From contig CADADB010000017.1 in assembly GCA_902786595.1 (NCBI GenBank), positions 21,096 to 73,725 of the forward strand: 52,630 bases of DNA. Direction: 5' to 3'. Shown here in pieces: positions 31,259 to 40,265 of the stretch. The notes under the pieces were generated by a model. That model searched no databases and had not been told where the DNA came from. It saw only the letters and a program-made list of their open reading frames with translations. This DNA comes from an uncultured Bacteroidota bacterium. Lineage in GTDB: Bacteria; Bacteroidota; Bacteroidia; Bacteroidales; WCHB1-69. The first letter of the stretch is position 1, and each line of letters opens with the position of its first letter. The translations under genes and the position numbers were made by a program.

Positions 31259-32983
31259 ATGAAAAACCTCCTCACAACCATCCTCCTCCTTGCCGCAGCC
31301 CTCTTCCCCGCCGCGGCCTGCACCAACCTGATCGTCGGCAAGAAAGCTTCTGCTGACGGCAGCGTGATGTGCACCTACAACTGCGACGGCTTCGGATTCT
31401 CCGGGTCGTTGTTCCACAGTCCGGCCGGACGCCACGCTCCGGGCGAGCAAATCGCCATCCACGGGTGGGGACCCGCGCACGAAGGCCAATTCGTGAAGCA
31501 GGTGGAATATACCTACAACGTCGTCGGCTTGATGAACGAGAAGCAGCTGACCATCGTGGAGACCACCTTCGACGGACGGTTGGAACTCCAGAACCGCGAG
31601 GGGCTGCTCGACTACTTCTCGTTGATGCGGCTCACCCTGCAACGCGCCGCCAATGCCCGCGAGGCCATCAAGTGCATGGCCGAACTGGTGGAGGAGTACG
31701 GCTACAACAGCAGCGGCGAAAGCATCACCATCTGCGACCCCAACGAGGCGTGGATCATGGAGATCATCGGCAAGGGGCAGGGGAGGAAAGGCGCCGTCTG
31801 GGTCGCCCTGCGCATTCCCGACGACTGCATCTGCGCCCATGCCAATTTGAGCCGTATCAGGCAATTCCCTCAAGAACCCGTAGGGGCGAAAAATTTTTCG
31901 CCCAAAATATCCCACAAATCCCTTAGCAGCAAACACCTCCAATACATCACCCGTCCTGAGGTGGAGTGCGTCTATGCCGCCGACGTCATCGAGTTCGCTC
32001 GTGAGAAGGGATACTTCAGCGGCAAGGATGCGGACTTCTCCTTCCGCGACGCTTACTGTCCCATTGATTTCGAGAACGTGCGCTACGCCGACGCCCGTGT
32101 GTGGAGCTTCTTCCGCCACCACTGCGACGAGGCCGAGATGGACAAGTACCTGCCGTACCTCAACGGCGAGTTCGACAAGTATGACCATCTGCCGTTGTGG
32201 ATCAAACCCGACAAACCACTATCCCTCAGAGATTTGCAGGAGGATATGCGCGACCATTTCGAAAACACCCCGTTGGACATGACCGCCGACATGACCGCCG
32301 GTCCGTGGGGGATGCCGATCCGTCCGCTGCCGATGCACTTCCGCGACACGGCAGGTGTCAGCTATTTCCGTGAGCGGCCCATCGCCACACAGCAGAGCGG
32401 TTTCACGATGACCTGCCAGATGCGCTCATGGCTGCCCGATGATGTGGGTGGTGTCACCTGGTTCAACTGTGATGACGCCGACATGGTGGCCTACGTGCCG
32501 CTCTACTGCTGCATCACGCAGGTGCCCGACTGTTTCCGTCCCGAGAACAACCCTCGCACGGAGTTCAGCTTCGAGTCGGCCTTCTGGATGAACAACTGGG
32601 TCGCCAACATGGTCTATCCACGCTATTCGATGATGATCGAAGACCTCCGCAAGGCCCAACGCGAGTTGGAGGACTACTACTTCGCCGACCAAGACAGCGT
32701 GCTGAAGGCCATCGAGACCATGACTTCCGCAGACCGCCGCGACTACCTCAACAAGAAGAGCATCGCCTACGCCGACAAGATGATGGAAAGGTGGGATAAG
32801 TTGGCTAAATATCTGATTGTCAGATATAACGATCAAGTGGTGAAGAAAGTTGACAAAGAAGGAAACTTCCAGCGTTGGGGTTACGATACCCCGGGTTACG
32901 ACATCCAGTTCATCAATTCCATCGGCACGGCCACGGGCGACCGGTATAAGCTGAAGGAGGTGATTGATAGACGGGAACGTTAG
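31259..32983 (+). CDS. C69-family dipeptidase with an in-frame palindromic insertion
   Basis: 574 residues. The signal peptide (1-20) is followed by Cys21 of CTNLIVGKKASADGSVM, the expected N-terminal nucleophile of peptidase C69 (Ntn-hydrolase). Other family blocks: YTYNVVGLMNEKQLTIVETTF, GYNSSGESITICDPNEAWIMEIIGKG and CAHANLSRIRQFP. It cleaves dipeptides in the periplasm. Between RIRQFP and VECVYAADVIEFAREKGY there are about 28 residues more than I expect from family members. They contain the residues encoded by a 20-bp perfect palindrome (31884-31903). The frame is intact, so the protein is probably still made. Convergent with radC, 14 bases apart. Confidence 0.92.
   Translation: MKNLLTTILLLAAALFPAAACTNLIVGKKASADGSVMCTYNCDGFGFSGSLFHSPAGRHAPGEQIAIHGWGPAHEGQFVKQVEYTYNVVGLMNEKQLTIVETTFDGRLELQNREGLLDYFSLMRLTLQRAANAREAIKCMAELVEEYGYNSSGESITICDPNEAWIMEIIGKGQGRKGAVWVALRIPDDCICAHANLSRIRQFPQEPVGAKNFSPKISHKSLSSKHLQYITRPEVECVYAADVIEFAREKGYFSGKDADFSFRDAYCPIDFENVRYADARVWSFFRHHCDEAEMDKYLPYLNGEFDKYDHLPLWIKPDKPLSLRDLQEDMRDHFENTPLDMTADMTAGPWGMPIRPLPMHFRDTAGVSYFRERPIATQQSGFTMTCQMRSWLPDDVGGVTWFNCDDADMVAYVPLYCCITQVPDCFRPENNPRTEFSFESAFWMNNWVANMVYPRYSMMIEDLRKAQRELEDYYFADQDSVLKAIETMTSADRRDYLNKKSIAYADKMMERWDKLAKYLIVRYNDQVVKKVDKEGNFQRWGYDTPGYDIQFINSIGTATGDRYKLKEVIDRRER
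31884..31903. repeat. 20-bp palindrome inside the dipeptidase gene
   Basis: GGGCGAAAAA is followed by its exact complement. With the GTAG just before, it resembles the intergenic palindromes (GTAGRGRCG start). It lies at about residues 209-215 of the dipeptidase. Confidence 0.85.
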
Positions 32984-32997
32984 TTGCTTCCTTTCTT

Positions 32998-33708
32998 TCA
33001 GATTCTGCCCTCCTCCGCGAAGCTGTAGTACTTTTCCCTGTGGATGATGATATGGTCCACAAGGGCAATGTCCATGATCTTGGCAGCTTTGCTGATCCTC
33101 TCCGTGAGATTTATGTCGGCCCTGCTAGGCCTGACGGAGCCCGAGGGGTGATTATGGCAGAGGATTAGCTGAGTGGCTTTTTGGACGACGGCCTCCTGCA
33201 TCACGATTCGTGTGTCCACTTCCGTACTGGTGATGCCTCCTTTACTGATTTGTGCAGTTTTGAGGATGAGATTCGCATTGTTGAGATAGAGAACCCAAAA
33301 CTCTTCATGATTCAGATATGCGATTTTGTTTTGCATGAAATTGACCACATCCATGCTGTTCTGAATCTGTGGTTTTTGTTCCACTTTTTCTGCCCGGACT
33401 CTTCTTCCGATCTCAAATGCGGTGAGCAAAGCCATGGCTTTCGCCTGTCCGATGCCCTTGTTTTCGGATAGTTCACGCAAAGTCTTTTCGGACAATTCGT
33501 TGAGACTGTTGTTTGACGAGGAGAGTAGGCGTTTGGCCAATTCCACGGCGGATTCTGAAGCATTTCCTGTCCGGAACAGAATGGCGATTAGTTCCGCGTC
33601 AGAAAGCGCAGCGGCGCCGTTTCGGGCATATTTTTCCCGAGGTCGGTCTTGAACACTCCATTCTTTGATGGTTAATCGTTTGTTTTCGTAGTTTGCGGTT
33701 TTGTTCAT
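32998..33708 (-). CDS. radC: RadC-family JAB-domain protein
   Basis: 236 residues. N-terminal helix-hairpin-helix part (LSDAELIAILFRTG, LSENKGIGQAKAMALLTAFEIGRR), then a JAB/MPN metalloprotease-like domain with the JAMM motif HNHPSGSVRPSRAD and VDHIIIH. Despite the name, a role in DNA repair is not established for the family. Second gene of a DUF58-radC unit, with an 8-base gap. Confidence 0.93.
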   Translation of the reverse strand: MNKTANYENKRLTIKEWSVQDRPREKYARNGAAALSDAELIAILFRTGNASESAVELAKRLLSSSNNSLNELSEKTLRELSENKGIGQAKAMALLTAFEIGRRVRAEKVEQKPQIQNSMDVVNFMQNKIAYLNHEEFWVLYLNNANLILKTAQISKGGITSTEVDTRIVMQEAVVQKATQLILCHNHPSGSVRPSRADINLTERISKAAKIMDIALVDHIIIHREKYYSFAEEGRI

Positions 33709-33716
33709 TTGTTTGG

Positions 33717-34652
33717 TTAATACATTTGGGAACGTTTCAGCAGATAGGGTAGGAGTATTTGTTCGAACCCCTGCGTGATGTCTGCTGGAATTATATCAAT
33801 CATATACTGTCCACATTTCACCTTGATTTCTTGGAAGTAATCACGTACGGTCTGTTGGTAAAATTCGCGGATGTTGTTGGCATGCACTTTCACCTCGTTG
33901 CCAGTTTCCATATCGACGAATTTGTAGAGTCGGTTTTCGAATGCGAAATCGTATTCCAATTGCTTGTCGAAGGTGTGGAAAAGGACCACCTCATGCTTGT
34001 TGTGACGGAGATGTCCCAGTGCCAGCAGTAATTCGTCGAGGTTGCTGCTCGTTTCCAGCATGTCACTGAAGATGATAACCAAAGAGCGGCGGTGAATCTG
34101 CTCGGCGATTTGGTGCAGCGTGTCGGTGACCATGGATTGTCGTTGCACATTGTCGCCGATGGGTTGGAGTACTTTTTCGAGTTCACGGTAAATCATCTTG
34201 TGGTGGGCGTCGCCTCCGCGCGCACGAGTGTGTAGCTCCAACTTGTCAGAGAACAGACTCAAACCCACAGCATCGCGCTGGCTCTTGAACACCTGCATCA
34301 GGACGGCTGCCGCATATACGGCGAAGAAGATCTTGTTAGGTTGCGCGAGAGTGTATTTTTCCCTCTTGGGAAAATACATCGAAGATGAGTTGTCAATGAT
34401 CAGATGGCATCGAAGGTTGGTTTCCTCTTCATATTGCTTGATGAACAATTTGTCAGTCCTGGCATAGAGCTTCCAATCAATATGGCGTATGGGCTCGCCG
34501 GTGTTATAGGGGCGGTGTTCTGCAAACTCCACCGAGAAGCCGTGCATCGGGCTTTTGTGTATGCCCGTGATAAAACCTTCAACCACTTGCTTGGCCACGA
34601 ATTCCACATGGTCAAACTGTGTTATTTTAGTCAAATCGATCGTGTAAGCCAT
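33717..34652 (-). CDS. DUF58-domain protein
   Basis: 311 residues. DUF58 signature: FSVEFAEHRPYNTGEPIRHIDWKLYARTDKLFIKQYEEE, then a vWA-like fold with LIIDNSSSMYFP (MIDAS-like D-x-S-x-S) and VIIFSDMLE. Usually found with MoxR ATPases in complexes that assemble or activate envelope or metalloprotein partners; no moxR is present in this window. Cytoplasmic. First gene with radC, promoter at 34672-34679. Confidence 0.92.
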   Translation of the reverse strand: MAYTIDLTKITQFDHVEFVAKQVVEGFITGIHKSPMHGFSVEFAEHRPYNTGEPIRHIDWKLYARTDKLFIKQYEEETNLRCHLIIDNSSSMYFPKREKYTLAQPNKIFFAVYAAAVLMQVFKSQRDAVGLSLFSDKLELHTRARGGDAHHKMIYRELEKVLQPIGDNVQRQSMVTDTLHQIAEQIHRRSLVIIFSDMLETSSNLDELLLALGHLRHNKHEVVLFHTFDKQLEYDFAFENRLYKFVDMETGNEVKVHANNIREFYQQTVRDYFQEIKVKCGQYMIDIIPADITQGFEQILLPYLLKRSQMY

Positions 34653-34671
34653 ATCTGATTATTTTGAGGCG

Positions 34672-34679
34672 CAAAGGTA
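34672..34679 (-). promoter_or_regulatory. Promoter -7 box TACCTTTG (DUF58-radC)
   Basis: Minus-strand TAnnTTTG box 20 bases before the DUF58 ATG. Confidence 0.75.
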
Positions 34680-34796
34680 CACAAATTACGAATACAGACA
34701 AGAACTGAAATTCTCCCGTTTTCAGAAACGTTTCTTGGCACTTCCTGAAATGCCTCTGCAACAAATGATGCACCATTATCAGTTTTTCGAACGGTA

Positions 34797-36443
34797 TTAC
34801 GGGTCTGCAATGAATGTTTGCCATTCTTTGAGAAAGTCCGGGCTGAATGTTGTGCCGGAACTCGTGGAGAACAGTTCAGTAGTGGAGAATATTTTTAAGA
34901 CACCCTTTTTGTCGTAGAACAGCAGGCATGGGAATTCATTTAGCTGGATTTGTCTGGGCGTGGTAAGATCCGAGAAATCGGATGTCACACTGGAGTATAT
35001 TGTAAAAGGAAGTTCCAGGTGCTGTTTTATCCTGCTGCGGAGCTCGTAAGCCGCGAAGCCGTTCAAGGGATGTGCGTAAACATGTCCGATATGGATTGTC
35101 TCTGATTCGATTTGGTTCAGAAGCTGGTAAATGGCCGTTAGACAACCGGAACATTCCAAATCTTGATGAAGTATTAAGATGCCTTTATCGGCAGGGAGAT
35201 CTTGAAGCGACAAATGTTCCCCCGTGCTTTTGATTAGATTATAATCCTGCAGTTTCCAGACGGGCGCGTAGCGCATGACTTTGTAGGACAGTGTGGGGTC
35301 ATGGGATTGGTAAAACAGATTCTCATCCTGGAGATACTCTTTCTCTTTTTTTCCTATCCAAGGCACATCCGTTTTCAAAGTCAGTTGCACAATCACATCC
35401 GCTCCTGATGCGTTTGTTTTGTCTAGTCCGCTTTTGAACAAGGTAAATGGGAACTGTGCCGCAACATAGACGCTGTCTTCATGATTGGAGGTCGAATAGC
35501 GGACAGTGGTTCCGTCAAACTTTCGTATGGCATATTGCAACACAGAGTTCCCAGTGACGGTGTCGTAATTGGTGAAGAGTAGCAGGAGATCCCCGTTTAT
35601 CGGCATGGCAACCTTAGGATAGGAGTATTTGAACAAATCATCTTTGGTTGCGAAAATACGCTCTATCCCGTAAGGAACCGACAATGATTTTCGGATATAA
35701 TCGTCTTCGAAGGTCTTCCAAGTAGGGATGTCGAAATATATCGTGTCTTGGAGTCGCCCGTCCAAAGAATACACCTCCATACGGGGAAATCTCGTGCTTA
35801 GGAAGAATACAGATTGTTGATTGTGGGAAATGTAGCGATTGGGCTGGATTTGGACGATGTGAGGCGCCTCGTAGGGTAACTCACGGACCAATGTTGCCGT
35901 ATCGCCGTCAAGATCCTGTTGAAACCACTTGAAACCTTTGTCATGGTCTTCCTCGAAAAAATGAATCTTGTTTTGGTGAAGATATCCCATATACATGTTC
36001 CGGTGACGGATGACGGAAACCTCTTGGTAGTTTTGATTATTGATTTGTTTGTAAAGGATTAGGGCTTCCTGGGTCGTCACCAGCAGATATTCTCCTTCAA
36101 AACAGAAGTCATAAATCCAAAGATTACGGATATTGTGCTCCGGTTTTCTCAGACTTTCCGGGACGGGTAGCATGATTTCGGTTTGTTCATAATTCTCCAA
36201 CGACAGCTTGTAGATGACAGCTTGATGACCGTTTTCCTTGTATTGATAGCTTTGTTGCTCAACGAAATAGAATGAATTGTCTTGTATCCTGCTCTTAAGC
36301 AGATTGAGGTTCTTGGGCTGGTGCTTGCATTGCATGTTGACCATGGTGTCCAATTTGAACTGTTTTCCAATCCATTCCTGTCCGGTCGCGACCAAAGAAA
36401 CCAATATCATGCTGGCGAAGGCAATAATGACACGTGTTTTCAT
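34797..36443 (-). CDS. Secreted propeller-like protein with C-terminal thioredoxin-like domain
   Basis: 548 residues. Signal peptide MKTRVIIAFASMILVSLVATG. Residues about 30-420 are beta-rich with propeller-like repeats (NLWIYDFCFEGEYLLV, MYMGYLHQNKIHFFEED, GDLLLLFTNYDTVTG). The last 140 residues look like a redoxin fold with a CxxC pair in LHQDLECSGCLTAIYQL and LNEFPCLLFYDKKG, the cis-Pro strand. I do not recognise a named family. It resembles Bacteroidota 6-bladed-propeller proteins that pair with small secreted Cys-containing proteins. It follows the small secreted gene upstream by 28 bases, so one transcript is likely. Confidence 0.7.
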   Translation of the reverse strand: MKTRVIIAFASMILVSLVATGQEWIGKQFKLDTMVNMQCKHQPKNLNLLKSRIQDNSFYFVEQQSYQYKENGHQAVIYKLSLENYEQTEIMLPVPESLRKPEHNIRNLWIYDFCFEGEYLLVTTQEALILYKQINNQNYQEVSVIRHRNMYMGYLHQNKIHFFEEDHDKGFKWFQQDLDGDTATLVRELPYEAPHIVQIQPNRYISHNQQSVFFLSTRFPRMEVYSLDGRLQDTIYFDIPTWKTFEDDYIRKSLSVPYGIERIFATKDDLFKYSYPKVAMPINGDLLLLFTNYDTVTGNSVLQYAIRKFDGTTVRYSTSNHEDSVYVAAQFPFTLFKSGLDKTNASGADVIVQLTLKTDVPWIGKKEKEYLQDENLFYQSHDPTLSYKVMRYAPVWKLQDYNLIKSTGEHLSLQDLPADKGILILHQDLECSGCLTAIYQLLNQIESETIHIGHVYAHPLNGFAAYELRSRIKQHLELPFTIYSSVTSDFSDLTTPRQIQLNEFPCLLFYDKKGVLKIFSTTELFSTSSGTTFSPDFLKEWQTFIADP

Positions 36444-36471
36444 AGGATCTTTCGTTTTTTAGGAGTGAGAA

Positions 36472-37032
36472 TTAGTTGCCGCCTACAACAGAGAGGATGT
36501 TTGTTTTCTCAATGTAGATCGTCATCGTGGAGGATCCTTTCGCAGGAGTCTTCACAATCCCTCGGACAACGTATGTGTCTGTTTTCTTTTTGTCGAATTT
36601 TCCGGTTCCTTTAGCAGCGAAAGCGACAGTCTTTGTGTAAATTGTCGGAACACCTTTGGGATGATTTCCGGAAGCAATGGCGGCTGCGTTGTTCTCAAGA
36701 GCAGTCTCATATTGCTGAATGACGTCGTTGATGGCAAGCTTGAAGGCATTCAACTTGCTTGCATCCGTGACAACAGAAACAGAATTACCATCGTTGACGT
36801 TCAGGGCACTGCAATTGGGGACTCTGCATGCAGTGAACCCTGTCCCGGAACAATCCAAGTGACCCACCCCGTTCGCACTGGCTTCCGCGGGAGTGTAACT
36901 CACATAGTTGTAGAGGTTAAAGATAGCCGTGAATCCGCCTTGTGATTTGTTGACGATGACAGACGGGACCTTTTCGGCGAAAGCGCCAAAAGTGAAAATA
37001 CTCAATCCGATTAAGAATAAAATCTTTTTCAT
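36472..37032 (-). CDS. Small secreted protein with Cys cluster
   Basis: 186 residues from ATG 37032. Signal peptide MKKILFLIGLSIFTFGAFA, then a domain with three close cysteines (LDCSGTGFTACRVPNC, about 65-80) and a beta-rich C-terminal half (IYTKTVAFAAKGTGKF, TYVVRGIVKT). Unknown family. The start was chosen because the upstream open frame has no signal peptide and covers what looks like a leader. The neighbour carries a thioredoxin-like CxxC domain, so the Cys cluster may be its partner. Confidence 0.65.
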   Translation of the reverse strand: MKKILFLIGLSIFTFGAFAEKVPSVIVNKSQGGFTAIFNLYNYVSYTPAEASANGVGHLDCSGTGFTACRVPNCSALNVNDGNSVSVVTDASKLNAFKLAINDVIQQYETALENNAAAIASGNHPKGVPTIYTKTVAFAAKGTGKFDKKKTDTYVVRGIVKTPAKGSSTMTIYIEKTNILSVVGGN

Positions 37033-37082
37033 AGTTTTTTGTTTTTTGATTTGTGAAATTGTTTTTAAGTTGTTTTTTTGTT

Positions 37083-37107
37083 GGGTTGCCTCCCTTTCGC
37101 GGAGGCG
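37083..37107 (-). promoter_or_regulatory. Hairpin in the long 5' leader of the small secreted gene
   Basis: On the minus strand GTCGCCTCC, GCGAAAG, GGAGGCAAC forms a stem with one mismatch. The leader from the -7 box at 37256 to the ATG is about 220 bases, long for this genome. The rest is rich in short A/T runs; no known riboswitch is recognised. Confidence 0.4.
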
Positions 37108-37255
37108 ACAGTTTCCTGTCTTCGTTAATCTTCCTTGTCGGTTGACCAATGGTTTTGTTTTTTGTTTCGGCGGTTTTCTGTTTTTTGGTGATTGATATTC
37201 TTTGTTTGTTTTCAAAGTCAAATTCAGTGGGGGTGCCAACCCTTTTTGAACATGA

Positions 37256-37263
37256 CAAAAATA
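37256..37263 (-). promoter_or_regulatory. Promoter -7 box TATTTTTG (small secreted gene)
   Basis: Minus-strand TAnnTTTG box about 224 bases before ATG 37032. The region 37264-37422 between it and the ECF gene holds nothing else recognised. Confidence 0.5.
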
Positions 37264-37422
37264 AAACACTGACAAGGATTTGTCAAGTGTTTTTAAAAAT
37301 TTTTTTCTCGCTGAGAATTAACAAGTTGTAGAAAATTCATTTACTAATCATGGCTGAATAGTAAATTTCAAGGCCTGAATTTCGCAGATTTTCGGGGTTC
37401 CGTTGCAAAAACCGATCAGGGA

Positions 37423-38004
37423 TTACTCCAGAACCACGTGGTGTTTGGACATGATTTTCCTGAGATTGATGAGGGCGTAGCGCATGCGGCCTAAGGCGGT
37501 GTTGATGCTGACATTGGTCATCTCAGCAATTTCCTTGAAGCTGTAATCCATGTAGATTCTCATTTTCAGCACCTCCTTTTGTTCTTCGGGAAGGTACTCA
37601 ACATAATGGTTGACGTCCTGATATGTCTGTTCGCGAATCATCTTCTCCTCCACAGATTCGTCTCTGGAACCTATTATGGTGAAAATGTCGAATTCTTCGC
37701 CGCCGTCAACAGTGGGCATGCGCTGCATTTTCCGGAAATAGTCGATTTTGAGATTGTTGGCGATCCGCATTATCCATTGGAAAAACTTTCCTTCCTCTTG
37801 ATAGTTGCCGGAACGGATGGTGTTGATAACCTTGATGAAAGTGTCCTGGAAAATGTCTTCCGCCAACTCTTTGTTCTTGACGGAAACCATAATGTATGAA
37901 AACAACCGCCGTTCGTAACGGAGTATAATAGTCTTCAATGCAATTTCATCACCAGCTTGATAACGTGCTATCAGTTCGTTATCTGACAAGGCATTCCAAT
38001 TCAT
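37423..38004 (-). CDS. ECF-family RNA polymerase sigma factor
   Basis: 193 residues. Region 2 (DNELIARYQAGDEIALKTIILRYERRLFSYIM, DIFQDTFIKVINTI, FFQWIMRIANNLKIDYFRKMQR) and region 4 (EYLPEEQKEVLKMRIYMDYSFKEIAEMTNVSINTALGRMRYALINLRK) are complete. It directs RNA polymerase to alternative promoters. No anti-sigma gene is adjacent, so its control is unknown. The genes just downstream on the same strand (small secreted protein and propeller protein) may be targets, but that is a guess from position. Confidence 0.95.
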   Translation of the reverse strand: MNWNALSDNELIARYQAGDEIALKTIILRYERRLFSYIMVSVKNKELAEDIFQDTFIKVINTIRSGNYQEEGKFFQWIMRIANNLKIDYFRKMQRMPTVDGGEEFDIFTIIGSRDESVEEKMIREQTYQDVNHYVEYLPEEQKEVLKMRIYMDYSFKEIAEMTNVSINTALGRMRYALINLRKIMSKHHVVLE

Positions 38005-38129
38005 GATATGCTCCTTTCTTAATAGGGTTAATAAATTCAGAAAGTAGATGTTTTTTCGATAGCAGGTCTCCTTTAATGTTTAAAAAATTGATAATGCCTT
38101 TTTGATTGTCTCAAATAATTGGAATGGCA

Positions 38130-38137
38130 AAAATACA
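38130..38137 (-). promoter_or_regulatory. Promoter -7 box TATTTTTG (ECF sigma gene)
   Basis: Minus-strand TAnnTTTG box about 126 bases before the sigma ATG. Confidence 0.6.
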
Positions 38138-38203
38138 ATTTTTTTCGATTCGTTAAACATTTGGGAATTTTTTTTCTCTTGTGATTAGAATATTGAAAAA
38201 GAT

Positions 38204-38211
38204 TATCTTTG
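38204..38211 (+). promoter_or_regulatory. Promoter -7 box TATCTTTG (Plug gene)
   Basis: TAnnTTTG box 27 bases before ATG 38238; it excludes an in-frame upstream start at 38181. Confidence 0.7.
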
Positions 38212-38237
38212 CAACCGAATCAAATTTTTTTGTTTTC

Positions 38238-39515
38238 ATGAGAAGGATTAGTCTCTTATTTCTTTTAGCAGTTTGTTCCATTGTCGCTTCTGGGCAGGTG
38301 GAATTGTATGATATTCAATTAGATAATAAGATTTATGCTGACGGAATCAGTAGTGTGCAATTGACGGTGGGGAGTGAAAAACTTTCGAGCCCTGTTGGCA
38401 GCTTGGGTACGGATACCTTCCATATTGCATTTGATGACCTGGAATTGGAAGTCCGACATCTGAAATACACCTTTGTCCATTGCACACACGATTGGCATTG
38501 GTCTCAGTTGAATCCCATTGAGTATTTGGAAGGATTTATGGAGGATGACATTACTACCTACGATCATTCTTTTAATACCATAGAACCCTATATCCATTAT
38601 CAGGTATCTTTCCCCAATGATAATATATCGTTTACAAAATCAGGGAATTATATCTTGTATGTGTATGATGACACTCCGGATAACCCCATTTTGACCCGTC
38701 GTTTTATGGTTCTGGAGCCTGTTCCGGTTAAAATCGCCGGCCATGTGCATTCTGCCGTCGATGTGAATAACCGTTTTACCCATCAGGATGTTGATTTTAC
38801 CGTCTTCACAGGCGCTTATAGGATCAGGAATCCCCAACAAACGGTACATGCCACCATTCAACAGAACGACCGCTGGGACAATGCCATCATCGGCCTCACC
38901 TATAATTTCGGTGACGTTACGGAACTCCATTTCGACTTTCTTGATGGCCGAAACTCCTTCGCGGGTGGAGCTGAATTCCGTACTTTTGACCTGACTACAC
39001 TTCGAAGCAACTCCGATCGTATCGTGGGTATTTCCTATGTCAATTATCACACCCATGCATACGTTTTGCAAGACGATGCCCGTCCGTTTGCCGCTTACGA
39101 GAGCAGAGGAAACATCAACGGACGTTGCTATTATTACAATCGCGACATGCGAAACGACTTTTCAGAGGATTATGTGATCACCCACTTCACTTTGAAAAGC
39201 GATTTCCCGTTCAATGACGGTGATGTGTATGTCTTTGGGGAACTGACGGACTGGCAGATAAAGAAAGATGCCAAACTTCACTATAATAAGGAGTTTGGCT
39301 TTTGGGAAACGGAGTTGTTGCTAAAGCAGGGTGCGTATAATTACCAGTATGTGTACGTCCCTTACGGTAGCAGTGTCATTGATGCCACTTATATTGAAGG
39401 ATCACATTACCAAACTAATAATATATACAATATTTATCTCTATTTCCAAGAGGAGGGGACTTCATACGACCGGCTTATCGGTTATGAGGCATGCTCCATA
39501 ACGGCTAGCCGCTGA
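38238..39515 (+). CDS. T9SS Plug-type protein (DUF5103)
   Basis: 425 residues. Signal peptide MRRISLLFLLAVCSIVASG. The sequence then fits the DUF5103 family, now known as the type IX secretion Plug domain: YDIQLDNKIYADGISSVQLTVG, LRHLKYTFVHCTHDWHWSQLNPIEYLEGF-like block, NPILTRRFMVLEP, and a C-terminal module with DGDVYVFGELTDWQ and GAYNYQYVYVPYG. In the studied flavobacterial system Plug closes the SprA channel from the periplasmic side. It supports active T9SS and fits the T9SS-like domain on the subtilase in this window. Convergent with the FISUMP gene, 2 bases apart. Confidence 0.88.
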   Translation: MRRISLLFLLAVCSIVASGQVELYDIQLDNKIYADGISSVQLTVGSEKLSSPVGSLGTDTFHIAFDDLELEVRHLKYTFVHCTHDWHWSQLNPIEYLEGFMEDDITTYDHSFNTIEPYIHYQVSFPNDNISFTKSGNYILYVYDDTPDNPILTRRFMVLEPVPVKIAGHVHSAVDVNNRFTHQDVDFTVFTGAYRIRNPQQTVHATIQQNDRWDNAIIGLTYNFGDVTELHFDFLDGRNSFAGGAEFRTFDLTTLRSNSDRIVGISYVNYHTHAYVLQDDARPFAAYESRGNINGRCYYYNRDMRNDFSEDYVITHFTLKSDFPFNDGDVYVFGELTDWQIKKDAKLHYNKEFGFWETELLLKQGAYNYQYVYVPYGSSVIDATYIEGSHYQTNNIYNIYLYFQEEGTSYDRLIGYEACSITASR

Positions 39516-39517
39516 TA

Positions 39518-40246
39518 CTATCTGTTTTTGACGCATCTCACCGAATAAAAGGCCTCTTTGGGGGTACAGTTGATTTCCACTGTGGCGTTGGTGTAGTAGA
39601 AACGGTGAATGGGAGAGGTGTCAGGACTTCCATCAGAGCATGTCCAGAAACCGGTGTTGGTTCCAAACCCTTCTGTTTGTCCGTTCCATACGCTTCCTGC
39701 AGGTAATACGGAAAATCCTGTGCTGTTGTTTGTCGCTACGTCTTCAATGATGCAGCATGCCGCCCCTTTGGTCAGAAAGTCGAACTGCCAACCCTCTTTG
39801 GACGCCATGGCTTTCGCCACGTTGTTGACATCGGTGCCGCAGCGGTAATAGTCCTTGTAGCCCACAAAATCCTCCACTCCCATCCATTCGAAATTGGCAG
39901 GAACGTGCCAGCCGTCGGGACATGGTCCTTGTACGCGACCATCGGTCTCTTCCGTTGGCTCGGTACCGTTAAGCGTTGAGAACCAGGTGTATAGTCTTCC
40001 GTAATGGTTGATGAGCTGCGGGTCATTATTGGGCAATTCAGGAGTTGGAGTGATGGCGTCGCCGTTAGCGTAATGCGTGGTACGCAGGTTTTCGCGCATC
40101 CAGCAGTCATCGCCCATCATAACGGTCCGATACACATTGCCGTCGATGTCGGTCAATGTGCCGCAATCACGGATGTCTTGGGCCTGAATGGAAACTGTTG
40201 CCATCAGTGTGGCTAATGTTATGGCAAAAGTTCTATAAATGTTCAT
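39518..40246 (-). CDS. Secreted FISUMP-domain protein
   Basis: 242 residues from ATG 40246. Signal peptide MNIYRTFAITLATLMATVSIQAQ, then a single FISUMP domain that fills the protein: DIDGNVYRTVMMGDDCWMRENLRTTHY, GRLYTWFS, GPCPDGWHVPANFEWMGVEDFVG, and C-terminal EAFYSVRCVKNR. Probably exported, of unknown function; it lacks the Ig modules of the protein at 1-2091. An upstream in-frame start would be encoded by a palindromic repeat and is rejected. Confidence 0.88.
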   Translation of the reverse strand: MNIYRTFAITLATLMATVSIQAQDIRDCGTLTDIDGNVYRTVMMGDDCWMRENLRTTHYANGDAITPTPELPNNDPQLINHYGRLYTWFSTLNGTEPTEETDGRVQGPCPDGWHVPANFEWMGVEDFVGYKDYYRCGTDVNNVAKAMASKEGWQFDFLTKGAACCIIEDVATNNSTGFSVLPAGSVWNGQTEGFGTNTGFWTCSDGSPDTSPIHRFYYTNATVEINCTPKEAFYSVRCVKNR

Positions 40247-40265
40247 TCTCAGATTCCATAAACAT

